Assembly: GCA_910574255.1 (NCBI GenBank) | Contig: CAJTAK010000001.1 | Location: 519,779-583,778, forward strand | DNA length: 64,000 bases | Direction of reading: 5' to 3' | From: Clostridia bacterium | GTDB lineage: Bacteria > Bacillota > Clostridia > Lachnospirales > Lachnospiraceae | Translations under genes and position numbers: made by a program | The notes under the pieces: model-generated | Told to the model about the DNA's origin: nothing | Databases searched by the model: none | What the model saw: the letters and a program-made list of their open reading frames with translations, nothing else | Shown here: one piece after another, positions 36,143 to 44,577 of the stretch | Position numbering within the stretch: position 1 is the stretch's first letter | Layout of the letters: every line of letters starts with the position of its first letter

Positions 36143-37312
36143 ATGGAAATACAATTTTCAAAACGCTCCGAAGCCATAGAAGAAGGTATCTTCACTATAT
36201 TAAATAACAAAAAAACAGAGCTTCTGAATAAAGGCAGAGAGGTATATAATTTCTCCGTAGGAACCCCAGACTTTAAGCCTCAGCTCCACATTATGGAGGC
36301 GCTTTCTCAGGCAGCAAAGAACCCGGAAAATTATAAATATGCCCTGGCAGACCAGCCGGAGCTTTTAGAGGCAGTACAAGGATTCTACCGGAATCGTTTC
36401 GGTGTAGAGCTGGAGACAGAAGAAATCATGTCCCTCTATGGTTCTCAGGAGGGAATGGCCCATGTAGCAATTCCTCTATGCGATCCGGGTGACATCGTAC
36501 TTGTCCCCAACCCTGGCTATCCGGTATTTGCCCATGGTCCGGAGCTTTCCGGAGCAAGGATAGAAACCTATCCCCTGTATGCGGAGAATAATTTCCTGCC
36601 TGTGTTTGAGGATATCCCGGAGGAAACAGCCCGGACCGCAAAGCTGATGCTGGTATCCTATCCCTCCAATCCTGTGTGTTCTGTGGCAGGGGACGAATTT
36701 TATGAAAGGTTGATTGCATTTGCAAAAAAATATAACATTGTCATTCTTCATGACAATGCCTATTCCGATATTATTTTTCAGGGAAAAGAAGGAAAGTCCT
36801 TTCTGTCCTATCCGGGAGCAAAGGAAGTGGGAATTGAATTCTATTCCCTGTCCAAAAGCTATAATATGACAGGCGCACGCATTTCCTTCGCCCTTGGCAA
36901 TGCTTCTGTGATCCGGCAGTTTAAAAAGGTACGTTCTCAGATCGACTATGGCATCTTCCTGCCTGTTCAGAAAGCTGCTGTTGCTGCCCTCACTGGTCCG
37001 CAGGAAGCGGTAAAAGAGCAGTGCAGGGAATATGAACGCAGAAGCAGGGCTCTCTGCGGAGGATTTCGAAGCATTGGCTGGGACGTGCCGGACAGCCAGG
37101 GAACCATGTTTGTGTGGGCGCCCATTCCGAAGAATTATCAGAGCTCCGAGCAGTTTGTTCTGGACCTGATGGAAAAGACCGGAGTTATCGCAGTACCGGG
37201 AACAGCTTTTGGCGATCTGGGTGAGGGTTACGTGAGGTTTGCGCTGGTGTATGATGTTTTGGCTATTGAAAAAGTAGTGGGGATCATTGGGGGCAGCGGA
37301 ATTCTTGGATGA
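36143..37312 (+). CDS. Pyridoxal-phosphate aminotransferase class I/II
   Basis: This 389-residue enzyme is of fold type I, related to LL-diaminopimelate or aspartate/alanine aminotransferases. It has NFSVGTPDFKP near the start, GSQEGMAHVAIPLCDPGDIVLVPNPGYPVF in the cofactor domain, SYPSNPV, and the PLP-binding lysine in FYSLSKSYNMTGAR. It is cytoplasmic and transfers amino groups from an amino acid to a keto acid. ATG 36143 follows AAGGAAGG. The neighbours are unrelated, so the substrate is undetermined. Confidence 0.88.
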   Translation: MEIQFSKRSEAIEEGIFTILNNKKTELLNKGREVYNFSVGTPDFKPQLHIMEALSQAAKNPENYKYALADQPELLEAVQGFYRNRFGVELETEEIMSLYGSQEGMAHVAIPLCDPGDIVLVPNPGYPVFAHGPELSGARIETYPLYAENNFLPVFEDIPEETARTAKLMLVSYPSNPVCSVAGDEFYERLIAFAKKYNIVILHDNAYSDIIFQGKEGKSFLSYPGAKEVGIEFYSLSKSYNMTGARISFALGNASVIRQFKKVRSQIDYGIFLPVQKAAVAALTGPQEAVKEQCREYERRSRALCGGFRSIGWDVPDSQGTMFVWAPIPKNYQSSEQFVLDLMEKTGVIAVPGTAFGDLGEGYVRFALVYDVLAIEKVVGIIGGSGILG

Positions 37313-37734
37313 GTTTTCTTAATATAGAAATATGCTCCGAACCTATTAGGGGATTTGGAAAATATTATTTGGTATGGAGTTATATCGGGAAGTTCTTGTC
37401 TTTTTTTCCAGTTATATATGTTTCATTAAAAGAAGCAGGACTTCCTTTAGGCTTTCACATGGACTTTGTGTATGGCTTTTCTGCCAGAAAGAATTTCTGT
37501 GTCGTTGTGAAATGCTGGCATTTACAAAATATGGGGATAATGTGTTGACTTTCTGCAGATAACCAAGTAGAATTATTCCTATCAGTTCTGCATAAACAGG
37601 ACAAAATTTTTATTCACAGCCATTTCGGCTATATTTCCAAATTATGATGCTGAGAACAGGAAAAGGGAGGTAAGAGGACAGTTCTTTGATTGCAAAAGAT
37701 AAGAAAATTAACTATAATAGAAAGGAATTATTCT
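37313..37734 (+). other. Intergenic stretch with a likely promoter for the nuclease gene
   Basis: No gene is supported in this 422-base stretch; the open frames are short, lack ribosome binding sites and have no recognisable sequence. Near the right end, TTGCAA at 37690-37695 and TATAAT at 37713-37718 with a 17-base spacer form a probable sigma-A promoter for the Rpn-type gene. Confidence 0.5.
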
Positions 37735-38670
37735 ATGACAGAGACAAAACAACTGAATAAGCAGATGCCGGAGAAGGCGGATTTTAAACCTTTGAAGGAA
37801 TTAAATCTGATCGATGACTTTCTCTTTGATGTAACCACTGCAGATCTGGAGGCATGCAAGATTATTATTGAGCTCTCTCTTGGAATTACTTTGAGAAGTA
37901 TTAAGTGGAAGGAAGGACAGAAGGTTGTACACAACCTGCCGGGAAAACGTGGGATACGGATGGACTTTTGCGTGGAGGACGGAGATGGAAATTTCATTGA
38001 TGTGGAAATGCAGAAACGCAATGAAGGGAACATTCCCAAGAGGACCAGATTTTATCAGGCATTATTAGACGCTCCTTTTTTGAAGAGTGGGGAGAAAGGC
38101 TTTGATAACTTAAGACCCTCCTGCATTGTGGTTATCTGCGGTTTTGACCTTTACCATCACGGAAAATATCGCTATACTTTCGGTAATTATTGTGAAGAGG
38201 TGTTAGGGCTGCCCCTTGGAGATGAATGCAAAAAGGTAATTTTAAATACCAAGGGCAGCAATAATAGTGAGGTCGAGCAGTCATTAATCGATTTTCTTCA
38301 CTATGTGGAGAAAAGTGATGAAAAGATTCTTTCGGAGAACTGTGACGAACGCCTGAAGCGTCTGCATAGCAAGATAGCCCAGCTTAAGCAAAGCGGAGAA
38401 ATGGAGGCGGCATATATGAGAACAGAAGAGTGGGAGCGGCTGATACGGGAAAGCGGCGAGAAGATAGGCGAGAAGATTGGACGGGAAAAAGAAAAAATTC
38501 AGATGATCTGCAGAGCACTCCAAAAAGGAAAAACCCCAGAGGAAATAGCGGAATTTCTGGATGAAGATTTGAAAGTGGTCCAGGAAATCAGCCGTATTGC
38601 TCAATCACTTGCTCCGGAATATGATATCGAAAAAATATATATCTTAACGGACAAAGTCCGCCAGCCCTGA
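37735..38670 (+). CDS. Rpn family PD-(D/E)XK nuclease/transposase-like protein
   Basis: This 311-residue protein is of the Rpn (PDDEXK_2) type: a conserved N-terminus KELNLIDDFLFDV, then GIRMDFCVEDGDGNFIDVEMQKR, where the D and the ExQ form the PD-(D/E)XK core. A C-terminal helical region (GREKEKIQMICRALQKGKTPEEIAEFL) is typical of these proteins. E. coli Rpn proteins promote recombination with nuclease activity and are related to transposase-like families. It is present singly here, with no inverted repeats seen around it. AAAGGAA precedes the ATG. Confidence 0.85.
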   Translation: MTETKQLNKQMPEKADFKPLKELNLIDDFLFDVTTADLEACKIIIELSLGITLRSIKWKEGQKVVHNLPGKRGIRMDFCVEDGDGNFIDVEMQKRNEGNIPKRTRFYQALLDAPFLKSGEKGFDNLRPSCIVVICGFDLYHHGKYRYTFGNYCEEVLGLPLGDECKKVILNTKGSNNSEVEQSLIDFLHYVEKSDEKILSENCDERLKRLHSKIAQLKQSGEMEAAYMRTEEWERLIRESGEKIGEKIGREKEKIQMICRALQKGKTPEEIAEFLDEDLKVVQEISRIAQSLAPEYDIEKIYILTDKVRQP

Positions 38671-38689
38671 AAGGATATGCTTTATCTAT

Positions 38690-38721
38690 AAGCCCCCAGC
38701 GGAGAAAGCCACTGGGAGCTT
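38690..38721. terminator. Hairpin between convergent nuclease and SIS genes
   Basis: AGCCCCCAGCGG and CCACTGGGAGCT form a stem with mismatches around a short loop (AGAAAG), followed by TTCG. It lies between the ends of two convergent genes. Confidence 0.5.
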
Positions 38722-38735
38722 TCGAGGTGTACATT

Positions 38736-39314
38736 TTACTGAACAGGATCCAGATCCAGTTCAATACTTTCTGCAATGCTGTGAATATAAAAGAGATGAA
38801 GTGCCTCCGCCAGCATAGGCTCGTCTGTATTCACCGGAATCCAGATATCTGCCATATCCTTCAGCTTTCCGCCTGATCTGCAGGTAAAGACAGCGGTCTT
38901 GATGCCTGCTTCTTTGCAGGATTCAACGGCACGGATAACATTTTGAGAGTTGCCGCTTGTACTGAACCCCCATAGAATATCTCCCCTTACACCCAACGTC
39001 TCCACCTGTCTGGAAAAGACAGCATCATAGCCAAAATCATTGGTTAGAGCAGTTAAAACAGAAATATCGGCAGTGAGAGCAATAGCAGGATACCCTTTTC
39101 GATGCCAGTTTGTCATATGGCCGATAAAGTCATTGGTAATATGGGAAGCGGTAGAAGCACTTCCGCCATTTCCGCAGAGCAGAATCTTATTGCCGGATAA
39201 AATTGCCTGCTTTGTAGCCTCAATACATTCCAGAGCCGGGGCAAAGTAATCAGAGGATGTAGTATTTATTGCTTCTTTAAAGTGTTCAAAATTGGTTTGG
39301 AAAATAGAATTCAT
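38736..39314 (-). CDS. SIS domain sugar-phosphate isomerase (GmhA-like)
   Basis: This 192-residue protein on the minus strand resembles D-sedoheptulose 7-phosphate isomerase GmhA: LLCGNGGSASTASHITNDFIGH near residue 48, TADISVLTALTNDFGYDAVFSRQVE, and GFSTSGNSQNVIRAV, the SIS fold signature. It would interconvert a ketose phosphate with an aldose phosphate in the cytosol. GAAGGAGAG gives the start. It is transcribed away from an AraR-like regulator with a putative operator box at 39362-39379. Related SIS proteins act on other sugar phosphates, so the exact substrate is uncertain. Confidence 0.8.
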   Translation of the reverse strand: MNSIFQTNFEHFKEAINTTSSDYFAPALECIEATKQAILSGNKILLCGNGGSASTASHITNDFIGHMTNWHRKGYPAIALTADISVLTALTNDFGYDAVFSRQVETLGVRGDILWGFSTSGNSQNVIRAVESCKEAGIKTAVFTCRSGGKLKDMADIWIPVNTDEPMLAEALHLFYIHSIAESIELDLDPVQ

Positions 39315-39361
39315 GAAATCTCTCCTTCTTCATCTTGAAAAAATCTGTAGTCACATGTATA

Positions 39362-39379
39362 ATAATATGTACGTATAAG
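39362..39379. promoter_or_regulatory. AraR-type operator box upstream of SIS gene and regulator
   Basis: ATAATATGTACGTATAAG contains the TGTACGTA core of the known Bacillus AraR box. It matches, in inverted orientation, 15 of 18 bases of the box at 40681-40698. It lies between the divergent SIS gene and GntR/AraR-like regulator gene. Confidence 0.65.
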
Positions 39380-39574
39380 TTGTTTGCAGTTGTATTGTAC
39401 CTGATGACAGAAGAAAAGTCAATAGAAAAGGAATGCGCCGATTAGTTGGGAGCCAATACAGTATTGGGGCCGTGCAGAAATAGAATCAAAGGATACGGTA
39501 GAAACATGCTTGCAGGATTGCAAAACCTGATTTATGATTAAGAAAAATAATTTGCATAAATTGGGAGAACAGGA

Positions 39575-40666
39575 ATGAAGATGAAAGAGACAATTTCAAA
39601 GTATCAGATTGTATATGAAGAAATGAAAAAAGAGATTGTGTCCGGCCGCATGGCACAGGGGGAAAAGATGCCGTCTGAGCTTCAATTAATGGAACAATAC
39701 GGTTTTAGCAGGCAGACCATCCGCAAGGCGTTAGAAGAACTGACCAAGGATGGTTATGTTCATAAGGTTCAGGGGAGCGGCAGCTTTGTAAAGTCTTCTC
39801 GTATCGGAGAGAAAAATTCAAAGACAATCATGTTCATAGCACTTTTTGCCCAGCATTATTTTTTTTCCCAATATATTGCAGGAGTGGAGAGCGTACTGAA
39901 GGAGAATGATTACGCTTTAAATATTACCTTTTCCGATAATCGGCCGGAGGATGAGGCCCGATGCCTGGAGGACGCCATAGAAAAAGGCTATGCCGGGATT
40001 CTGCTTGTGCCGGCCCGGAGCGCTTGCATCTATGCAAACCTGTATCTCTACAAAAAAATTCGCCAATTAAGAATCCCCTGTATTACTCTTGGAGGTCAAT
40101 TGCCTTATTCCGGCTTTCCGTGTGTGATTATGGATGATTATGAAGGCGGAAAAATGGCAGCAAAATATTTGATTGCCAAGGGACATTCCCGAATCGCATC
40201 TATTATGAACCGAACAGAATGCAGCGGCTGCATGCGGTATGCCGGTTATCAGTCGGCACTTATGGAAGCCGGAATTAAGGAAGAACCAGGATGGGCACAA
40301 TGGTATGAATACGAGACTTTTCAGGATTTTCTGGAAAATGAGGAACTGATAGGAAGCTGTCTTTCTAAGGTCACAGCCGTGTTCTGTTTCAATGATGAGA
40401 TGGCTCTTGGCATTATTGAGCTTTTAAAGAAACAGGGGATTCGGGTACCGGAGGATATGTCGGTTATGGGGTATGACGATTCCTATATGTGTATGTTTGG
40501 AGAGAAAAAACTCACAAGTATCCGTCAGGAGCCAGTGGAACAGGGGGAAAGGGCAGCCATGAATCTTTTGCAATTGATTAAAAATCCCAATTCAGGTGCA
40601 GATGCTTTTTTTGAGCCCAGCCTGGTAGAACGGGAAACAGTAAGGGATTTACAAAAATCGTATTGA
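39575..40666 (+). CDS. AraR-like transcriptional regulator (GntR HTH plus LacI-type ligand domain)
   Basis: This 363-residue regulator has an N-terminal GntR winged helix-turn-helix (YQIVYEEMKKEIVSGRMAQGEKMPSELQLMEQYGFSRQTIRKALEELTKDGYVHKVQGSGSFV, residues about 9-75) and a C-terminal periplasmic-binding-like domain of the LacI type (ITLGGQLPYSGFPCVIMDDYEGG, AVFCFNDEMALGIIELL). This combination is the AraR arrangement. It is expected to bind the TGTACGTA boxes at 39362 and 40681 and to release them on sugar binding, thereby controlling the SIS gene and the xylulokinase gene. Confidence 0.88.
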   Translation: MKMKETISKYQIVYEEMKKEIVSGRMAQGEKMPSELQLMEQYGFSRQTIRKALEELTKDGYVHKVQGSGSFVKSSRIGEKNSKTIMFIALFAQHYFFSQYIAGVESVLKENDYALNITFSDNRPEDEARCLEDAIEKGYAGILLVPARSACIYANLYLYKKIRQLRIPCITLGGQLPYSGFPCVIMDDYEGGKMAAKYLIAKGHSRIASIMNRTECSGCMRYAGYQSALMEAGIKEEPGWAQWYEYETFQDFLENEELIGSCLSKVTAVFCFNDEMALGIIELLKKQGIRVPEDMSVMGYDDSYMCMFGEKKLTSIRQEPVEQGERAAMNLLQLIKNPNSGADAFFEPSLVERETVRDLQKSY

Positions 40667-40680
40667 CACATATGCTTGAA

Positions 40681-40698
40681 TATATACGTACAAATTAT
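40681..40698. promoter_or_regulatory. AraR-type operator box upstream of the xylulokinase gene
   Basis: TATATACGTACAAATTAT is the inverse of ATAATTTGTACGTATATA, close to the box at 39362 and to the Bacillus AraR consensus. TTGACA at 40663-40668 lies just upstream, but no clean -10 was found, and a MITE-like insertion follows 32 bases further on. Confidence 0.65.
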
Positions 40699-40720
40699 TC
40701 CCGCTGGCAATGGAGCAAGC

Positions 40721-40863
40721 GTACAAGTTGCAATGTCATTAAGTTAAGCTTCAAAAATTGACCGGCGTAGGGGAGGAGGGCCGCCCCTTTAAGGGGTGGC
40801 GGTTCTTGCCCGAAGCCTTCACAAGCCTTTTGGTGCTTAACTTAATGACATTGGTACAAGTTG
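40721..40863. mobile_element. MITE-like 123-bp element with perfect terminal inverted repeats
   Basis: The 19-base end CAATGTCATTAAGTTAAGC at 40731-40749 is exactly inverted at 40835-40853, giving a 123-base element. The flanks GTACAAGTTG (40721-40730 and 40854-40863) are an identical 10-base direct repeat, as expected of a target-site duplication. The inside has no coding sequence but holds a GC-rich hairpin (CCGCCCCTT with AAGGGGTGGCGG). It separates the AraR-like box from the xylulokinase gene. Confidence 0.8.
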
Positions 40864-40950
40864 AACTGTTTGTATAAATAGAGGCTGCCTGGTTTTGGCA
40901 GATATTGCTGTGAGGGAGATGTGGTATAGATACAGAAAGGGGGAAAGGAA

Positions 40951-42450
40951 ATGCCCCACTTTTTAGGAATTGATGTGGGAACATCCAGTTTGAAAGTAAT
41001 TGCAGTAGATGAAAAAGGAGACATTGCCGGCCTGGCCAGCAGCCCTTATTCCATTATCTGTGAAAAGAATGGGTATGCAGAGCAGGAACCAGATGCCTGG
41101 TGGGAGGCTTTAAAAAAGGCAGTTTCCATGGTCAGAGATCAGATTGAGGATAAGGTAAAGGATATTCAGGCTATAGGTTTTTCAGGCCAGATGCATGGAA
41201 CTGTATTATTGGACAAAGATTTTCAGGTGATACGGCCGGCTGTTATTCATTGTGATGCGCGAACGGGGAAAGAAGTAGAAGAGATTCAAGCTCTGCTTGG
41301 AGCGGATGCAGAAAGGATACTGATGAATCCAATTTCTCCGGGAATTATGCTTCCAACACTTTTGTGGCTTAAGAAAAATGAGATGGAGAGCCTGGAACAG
41401 ACGGCTTATACAATGCTTCCCAAGGATTATCTTCGATTTCGAGTTACAGGAGAGATTGGAACGGACTACTCCGATGCTTCTGCTACACTGGCTTTTGATT
41501 TGCGAAAGGGAGTATGGTCAGATGACATTCTGCATAAGCTTAAGCTTCCGAAAGAGATATTCCCGCCATGCAAAAACAGTATAGAGATAGCAGGAAGCGT
41601 GACGCAAAATGCGGCGTTGGAGCTGGGAATAGAGGCGGGAATCCCCGTGGTGTTCGGCGGAGGAGATCAGGCCATGCAGAGCATTGGCAGCGGCGCCGTG
41701 GTAAAAGGTCAGGCCACGGTCAATATTGGAAGCGGAGGCCAGGTCTGCATCCAGACAGACAAGCCTGAGGGAAATATTGCTCTTGGATTAAATACCTTTC
41801 AGGGATATCACAGAGAACGCTGGTATGTAATGGGCGCTACAACCAATTCAGGTTCCAGCTTAAGATGGCTGAATCAGCTTCTTGGTCAGACAGACTATGA
41901 GGCAATGAATCAGGAGGTGGCACAGATTCGGCCCGGCTGTGACGGTTTGATTTTTCTTCCCTATTTAAGCGGAGAGAGGTGTCCGAGAATGAATGCGGAT
42001 ATCAGCGGCGTGTTTTGGGGACTGAGTTTTCTCACAGATAAAGCCCGGATGACTCGGGCGGTGATGGAAGGGGTAACTTTTGCCTTGTATTCCTGCATGG
42101 AGGCTTGTCAAAAGGCAGGAACAGAGTTTACTTCTATGACAGCCATTGGCGGTGGAAGCAGGAGCGGCCCATGGCTGCAGATGCAGGCGGATATTTTTAA
42201 CAGGGAATTGAGAACAACCCGTCATCAGGAACAGGCAGTATTTGGCGCAGCCATTGGTGCGGCGGTAGGAACGGGCTATTTTGAGGACATTCCCTCAGCC
42301 TGCAGGGAGATGGTTCGCTATAAGGATGCTGTGATTGAGCCAAGGGCGGATATCCATGCCTTGTATGAAGAATATTATTTGCTCTACAAGGAGATTTACG
42401 AGAAGGGAAAAGATACATTAGAAGCAGTGACTCGCTTAGGGCGGAGATAA
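40951..42450 (+). CDS. xylB: Xylulokinase
   Basis: This 499-residue FGGY kinase has the N-terminal LGIDVGTSSLKVIAVD, the typical xylulokinase AIGFSGQMHGTVLLD, MLPKDYLRFRVTGEIGTDYSDASATLAFD and FGGGDQAMQSIGSGAVVKGQATVNIGSGGQV, and AIGGGSRSGPWLQMQADIF. It phosphorylates D-xylulose to xylulose-5-phosphate with ATP. GGGGGAAAGG precedes the ATG. It is under the AraR-like regulator by context. No xylose isomerase gene is adjacent. Confidence 0.9.
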   Translation: MPHFLGIDVGTSSLKVIAVDEKGDIAGLASSPYSIICEKNGYAEQEPDAWWEALKKAVSMVRDQIEDKVKDIQAIGFSGQMHGTVLLDKDFQVIRPAVIHCDARTGKEVEEIQALLGADAERILMNPISPGIMLPTLLWLKKNEMESLEQTAYTMLPKDYLRFRVTGEIGTDYSDASATLAFDLRKGVWSDDILHKLKLPKEIFPPCKNSIEIAGSVTQNAALELGIEAGIPVVFGGGDQAMQSIGSGAVVKGQATVNIGSGGQVCIQTDKPEGNIALGLNTFQGYHRERWYVMGATTNSGSSLRWLNQLLGQTDYEAMNQEVAQIRPGCDGLIFLPYLSGERCPRMNADISGVFWGLSFLTDKARMTRAVMEGVTFALYSCMEACQKAGTEFTSMTAIGGGSRSGPWLQMQADIFNRELRTTRHQEQAVFGAAIGAAVGTGYFEDIPSACREMVRYKDAVIEPRADIHALYEEYYLLYKEIYEKGKDTLEAVTRLGRR

Positions 42451-42493
42451 AAAGTATGCTTGGAAATTAAAACAGCAGGATGAACCAGCCGGA

Positions 42494-42535
42494 AACATAA
42501 GGGGGCTGCATATAAGCAGTCCCCTTATGTTTGTT
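42494..42535. terminator. Strong bidirectional terminator
   Basis: AACATAAGGGG and GCTGC pair with GCAG and CCCCTTATGTT around a short loop, with a T-rich tail (TTGTT). It lies between the convergent xylulokinase and hydrolase genes. Confidence 0.85.
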
Positions 42536-42628
42536 AAAATTTCCCCTGATACATACCCTTCAGGGCAGTTGGACTATATGAAAGGCAATGAAGTTAAAGA
42601 GCCCGGATTGCATGGATATCTGCAGCGA

Positions 42629-43441
42629 TTAGCTGTCTCTGTGCTCCAACAAGAAGTCCAAGGTTACCTGATTGTATTTCTCAAGCTGCTCCCAATGCTG
42701 AACATGTCCTCCATCCTTTGCCATATAAAGCTGTGCACCGGGAATGGCATTACACATTGCTTCGGAAACAGCTGCAGGTACAAATAAATCCTTGTCTCCG
42801 GCAGCCACCAGGGTTGGAGCCTTGATCTTAGGAAGCTCCTTGAGAATATCAAAGCCAAGAATTGCATTGCATTGCGCTTTAAAGGCATAGGAAGGCATGG
42901 GATGTTCATAGGCCATATCTTTAAGCTCAGATTCCAGCATGAAATCCTCATGTTCTTCCTGAAAAGGCTGTGCAAAGATAATCCACTGGGTCAGTCTTTG
43001 CGAGGTAACAGGATCAAGCTGTCCGTTGGCTTCCCGAAGAATCTCGATGGAACGCCGAAAGCTTACACAGCAGTTGGGAAAAGTGTTAGTCAAAATAACA
43101 GAACGTACACGCTCCGGATAGTGGACGGCAAGGTACTGCGCAATGGCGCCGCCCATGGAAATGCCGTTAAAATGTGCAGATTCGATACCAAGGGCATCCA
43201 TCATGCCCACAGTATCCTTTGCCATATCTTCAATGGTATAGGCATAGGCAACCGGTTTGTCGGAAAGTCCGGCGCCCCTGTTGTCCAGGGCATAGACATG
43301 AAAATGCTTTTCGTAGGCCGCAATATGAGGAGCCCATTTGCTTCCGGGAGCACCAAGCCCCATAAGAAGGATCAAAGGCTCTCCGGAACCGATTTCTTCA
43401 TAGCTGATGGTAATTCCATTTGATTTACACTGTTTAGTCAC
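42629..43441 (-). CDS. Alpha/beta hydrolase family protein
   Basis: This 270-residue protein is on the minus strand. The nucleophile elbow GISMGG, the acid in AAGDKDLFVP and the histidine in DGGHVQHWEQ form a complete Ser-Asp-His triad, and an N-terminal LLMGLGAPGS holds the oxyanion. It starts with GTG 43441, overlapping the end of the upstream Gfo/Idh/MocA gene by 8 bases. It is the last gene of the three-gene minus operon controlled near the ROK regulator. It could be a lactonase or esterase on sugar derivatives; that is inference. Confidence 0.82.
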   Translation of the reverse strand: MTKQCKSNGITISYEEIGSGEPLILLMGLGAPGSKWAPHIAAYEKHFHVYALDNRGAGLSDKPVAYAYTIEDMAKDTVGMMDALGIESAHFNGISMGGAIAQYLAVHYPERVRSVILTNTFPNCCVSFRRSIEILREANGQLDPVTSQRLTQWIIFAQPFQEEHEDFMLESELKDMAYEHPMPSYAFKAQCNAILGFDILKELPKIKAPTLVAAGDKDLFVPAAVSEAMCNAIPGAQLYMAKDGGHVQHWEQLEKYNQVTLDFLLEHRDS

Positions 43442-44540
43442 GTTCTCCTCTCGGCTCCTCTCCTGTATATAATGCCCGAAGTACAGTTCCGCACTCGGGA
43501 AGCTCTTTTGCCATGCGCTCTAGTACCGGCTCATAGCTAAAATCAGTCAGCGGCAGATCGACACGAGTGTTGTTCAGAGCGCTTAAGCAGATAGCCTCCA
43601 GGATTTCATAGCCGTGGAAGGCTGTTTCGATATTGCAGGAATGTGGTTTGGAATCATCGTCCAGCCAGTCTGCATACTCCGTGTAATAGGGCGTCTGAAT
43701 CTGCTTTTCCTGATGGTGATACCATCCGGGGTTCTTTCCGGTAATAAATTCTCCCTTTGTAGCTTTGCTGCATTCACCCCAAAAGCCATCAGTCTCTGCA
43801 TAGGCATATCCATTGGTTCCCCATACGGTCAGCCGGTTATCAGAATCTGCATACATCTCCGGATTGTGACGCTCAGAGAAATAACCGCATTCAATGTAGC
43901 CTCTGGTTCCGTTTTCAAATAAGATTTCGCCCATAAGAAAATCCGGTGACGGATGGTTATCCTTTAAGGTAGCAGGTCCATGCACGTGACCTACGACTGA
44001 TTTTGCCCGGCAGCCGCCGTTGGCCCAGATAATGTAATCCATATAGTGAGTGCCAAGCTGTGCCAGCCAGGGCTGGGTTTCTGCAAAAATCTTTTTTACT
44101 TCACCCAGATCGCCCCGATCTACTTTTTTCTTTAATTCCTGCATCTGAGAAAGATATTTCTGCTGATGGCAGACAACAGCCTTGATATGATGCTGGACAC
44201 AAAGATCCGTCATTTTTTTGGCTTCCGGCATATCCTCCGCCATAGGCTTTTCAAAGGATACGGCCTTGATGCCATGCTTAATAGCCAGCTCGATCATGGA
44301 AAGGCGAAGATTGGGATAGGTGACGAATACAAATACCTCAGGCTTTGTCTCGGTCAGCATCTGCTCCACATCTGTAAAAAGCGGAACCGTGAGACTGAAG
44401 GTTTCAGCCGCGGTCTTCATCACATCCTGGCGGATGTCGCAGAGACCTACCACCTCATAGCGGTCCGGATTTTCCAGGATTCCCTTTAGGTGTGTCTTTC
44501 CGCGCACACCAAGGCCCATAATTGCTACTGTGTGTTTCAT
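43434..44540 (-). CDS. Gfo/Idh/MocA family oxidoreductase
   Basis: This 368-residue protein is on the minus strand. Its Rossmann motif is IMGLGVRGKTHLKG, and SFEKPMAEDM contains the family's EKP. LAQLGTHYMDYIIWANGG provides the histidine region of the C-terminal domain. The GTG of the hydrolase overlaps its stop. It follows a sugar-phosphate-isomerase-type protein, which together suggest oxidation of a cyclitol or sugar acid. AAGGGGG gives the start. Substrate undetermined. Confidence 0.85.
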   Translation of the reverse strand: MKHTVAIMGLGVRGKTHLKGILENPDRYEVVGLCDIRQDVMKTAAETFSLTVPLFTDVEQMLTETKPEVFVFVTYPNLRLSMIELAIKHGIKAVSFEKPMAEDMPEAKKMTDLCVQHHIKAVVCHQQKYLSQMQELKKKVDRGDLGEVKKIFAETQPWLAQLGTHYMDYIIWANGGCRAKSVVGHVHGPATLKDNHPSPDFLMGEILFENGTRGYIECGYFSERHNPEMYADSDNRLTVWGTNGYAYAETDGFWGECSKATKGEFITGKNPGWYHHQEKQIQTPYYTEYADWLDDDSKPHSCNIETAFHGYEILEAICLSALNNTRVDLPLTDFSYEPVLERMAKELPECGTVLRALYTGEEPRGERD

Positions 44541-44577
44541 AAAGTATACCCCCTTAGGTTATGTAAAATTTAATTTG

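Noticed and set aside
37313-37560. Small plus-strand frames after the aminotransferase gene
   Set aside because: They overlap each other, have no ribosome binding site and show no recognised domain.
40663-40694. A confident promoter for xylB at TTGACA 40663
   Set aside because: A good -35 is present but no -10 at acceptable spacing; the operator box overlaps the expected position.
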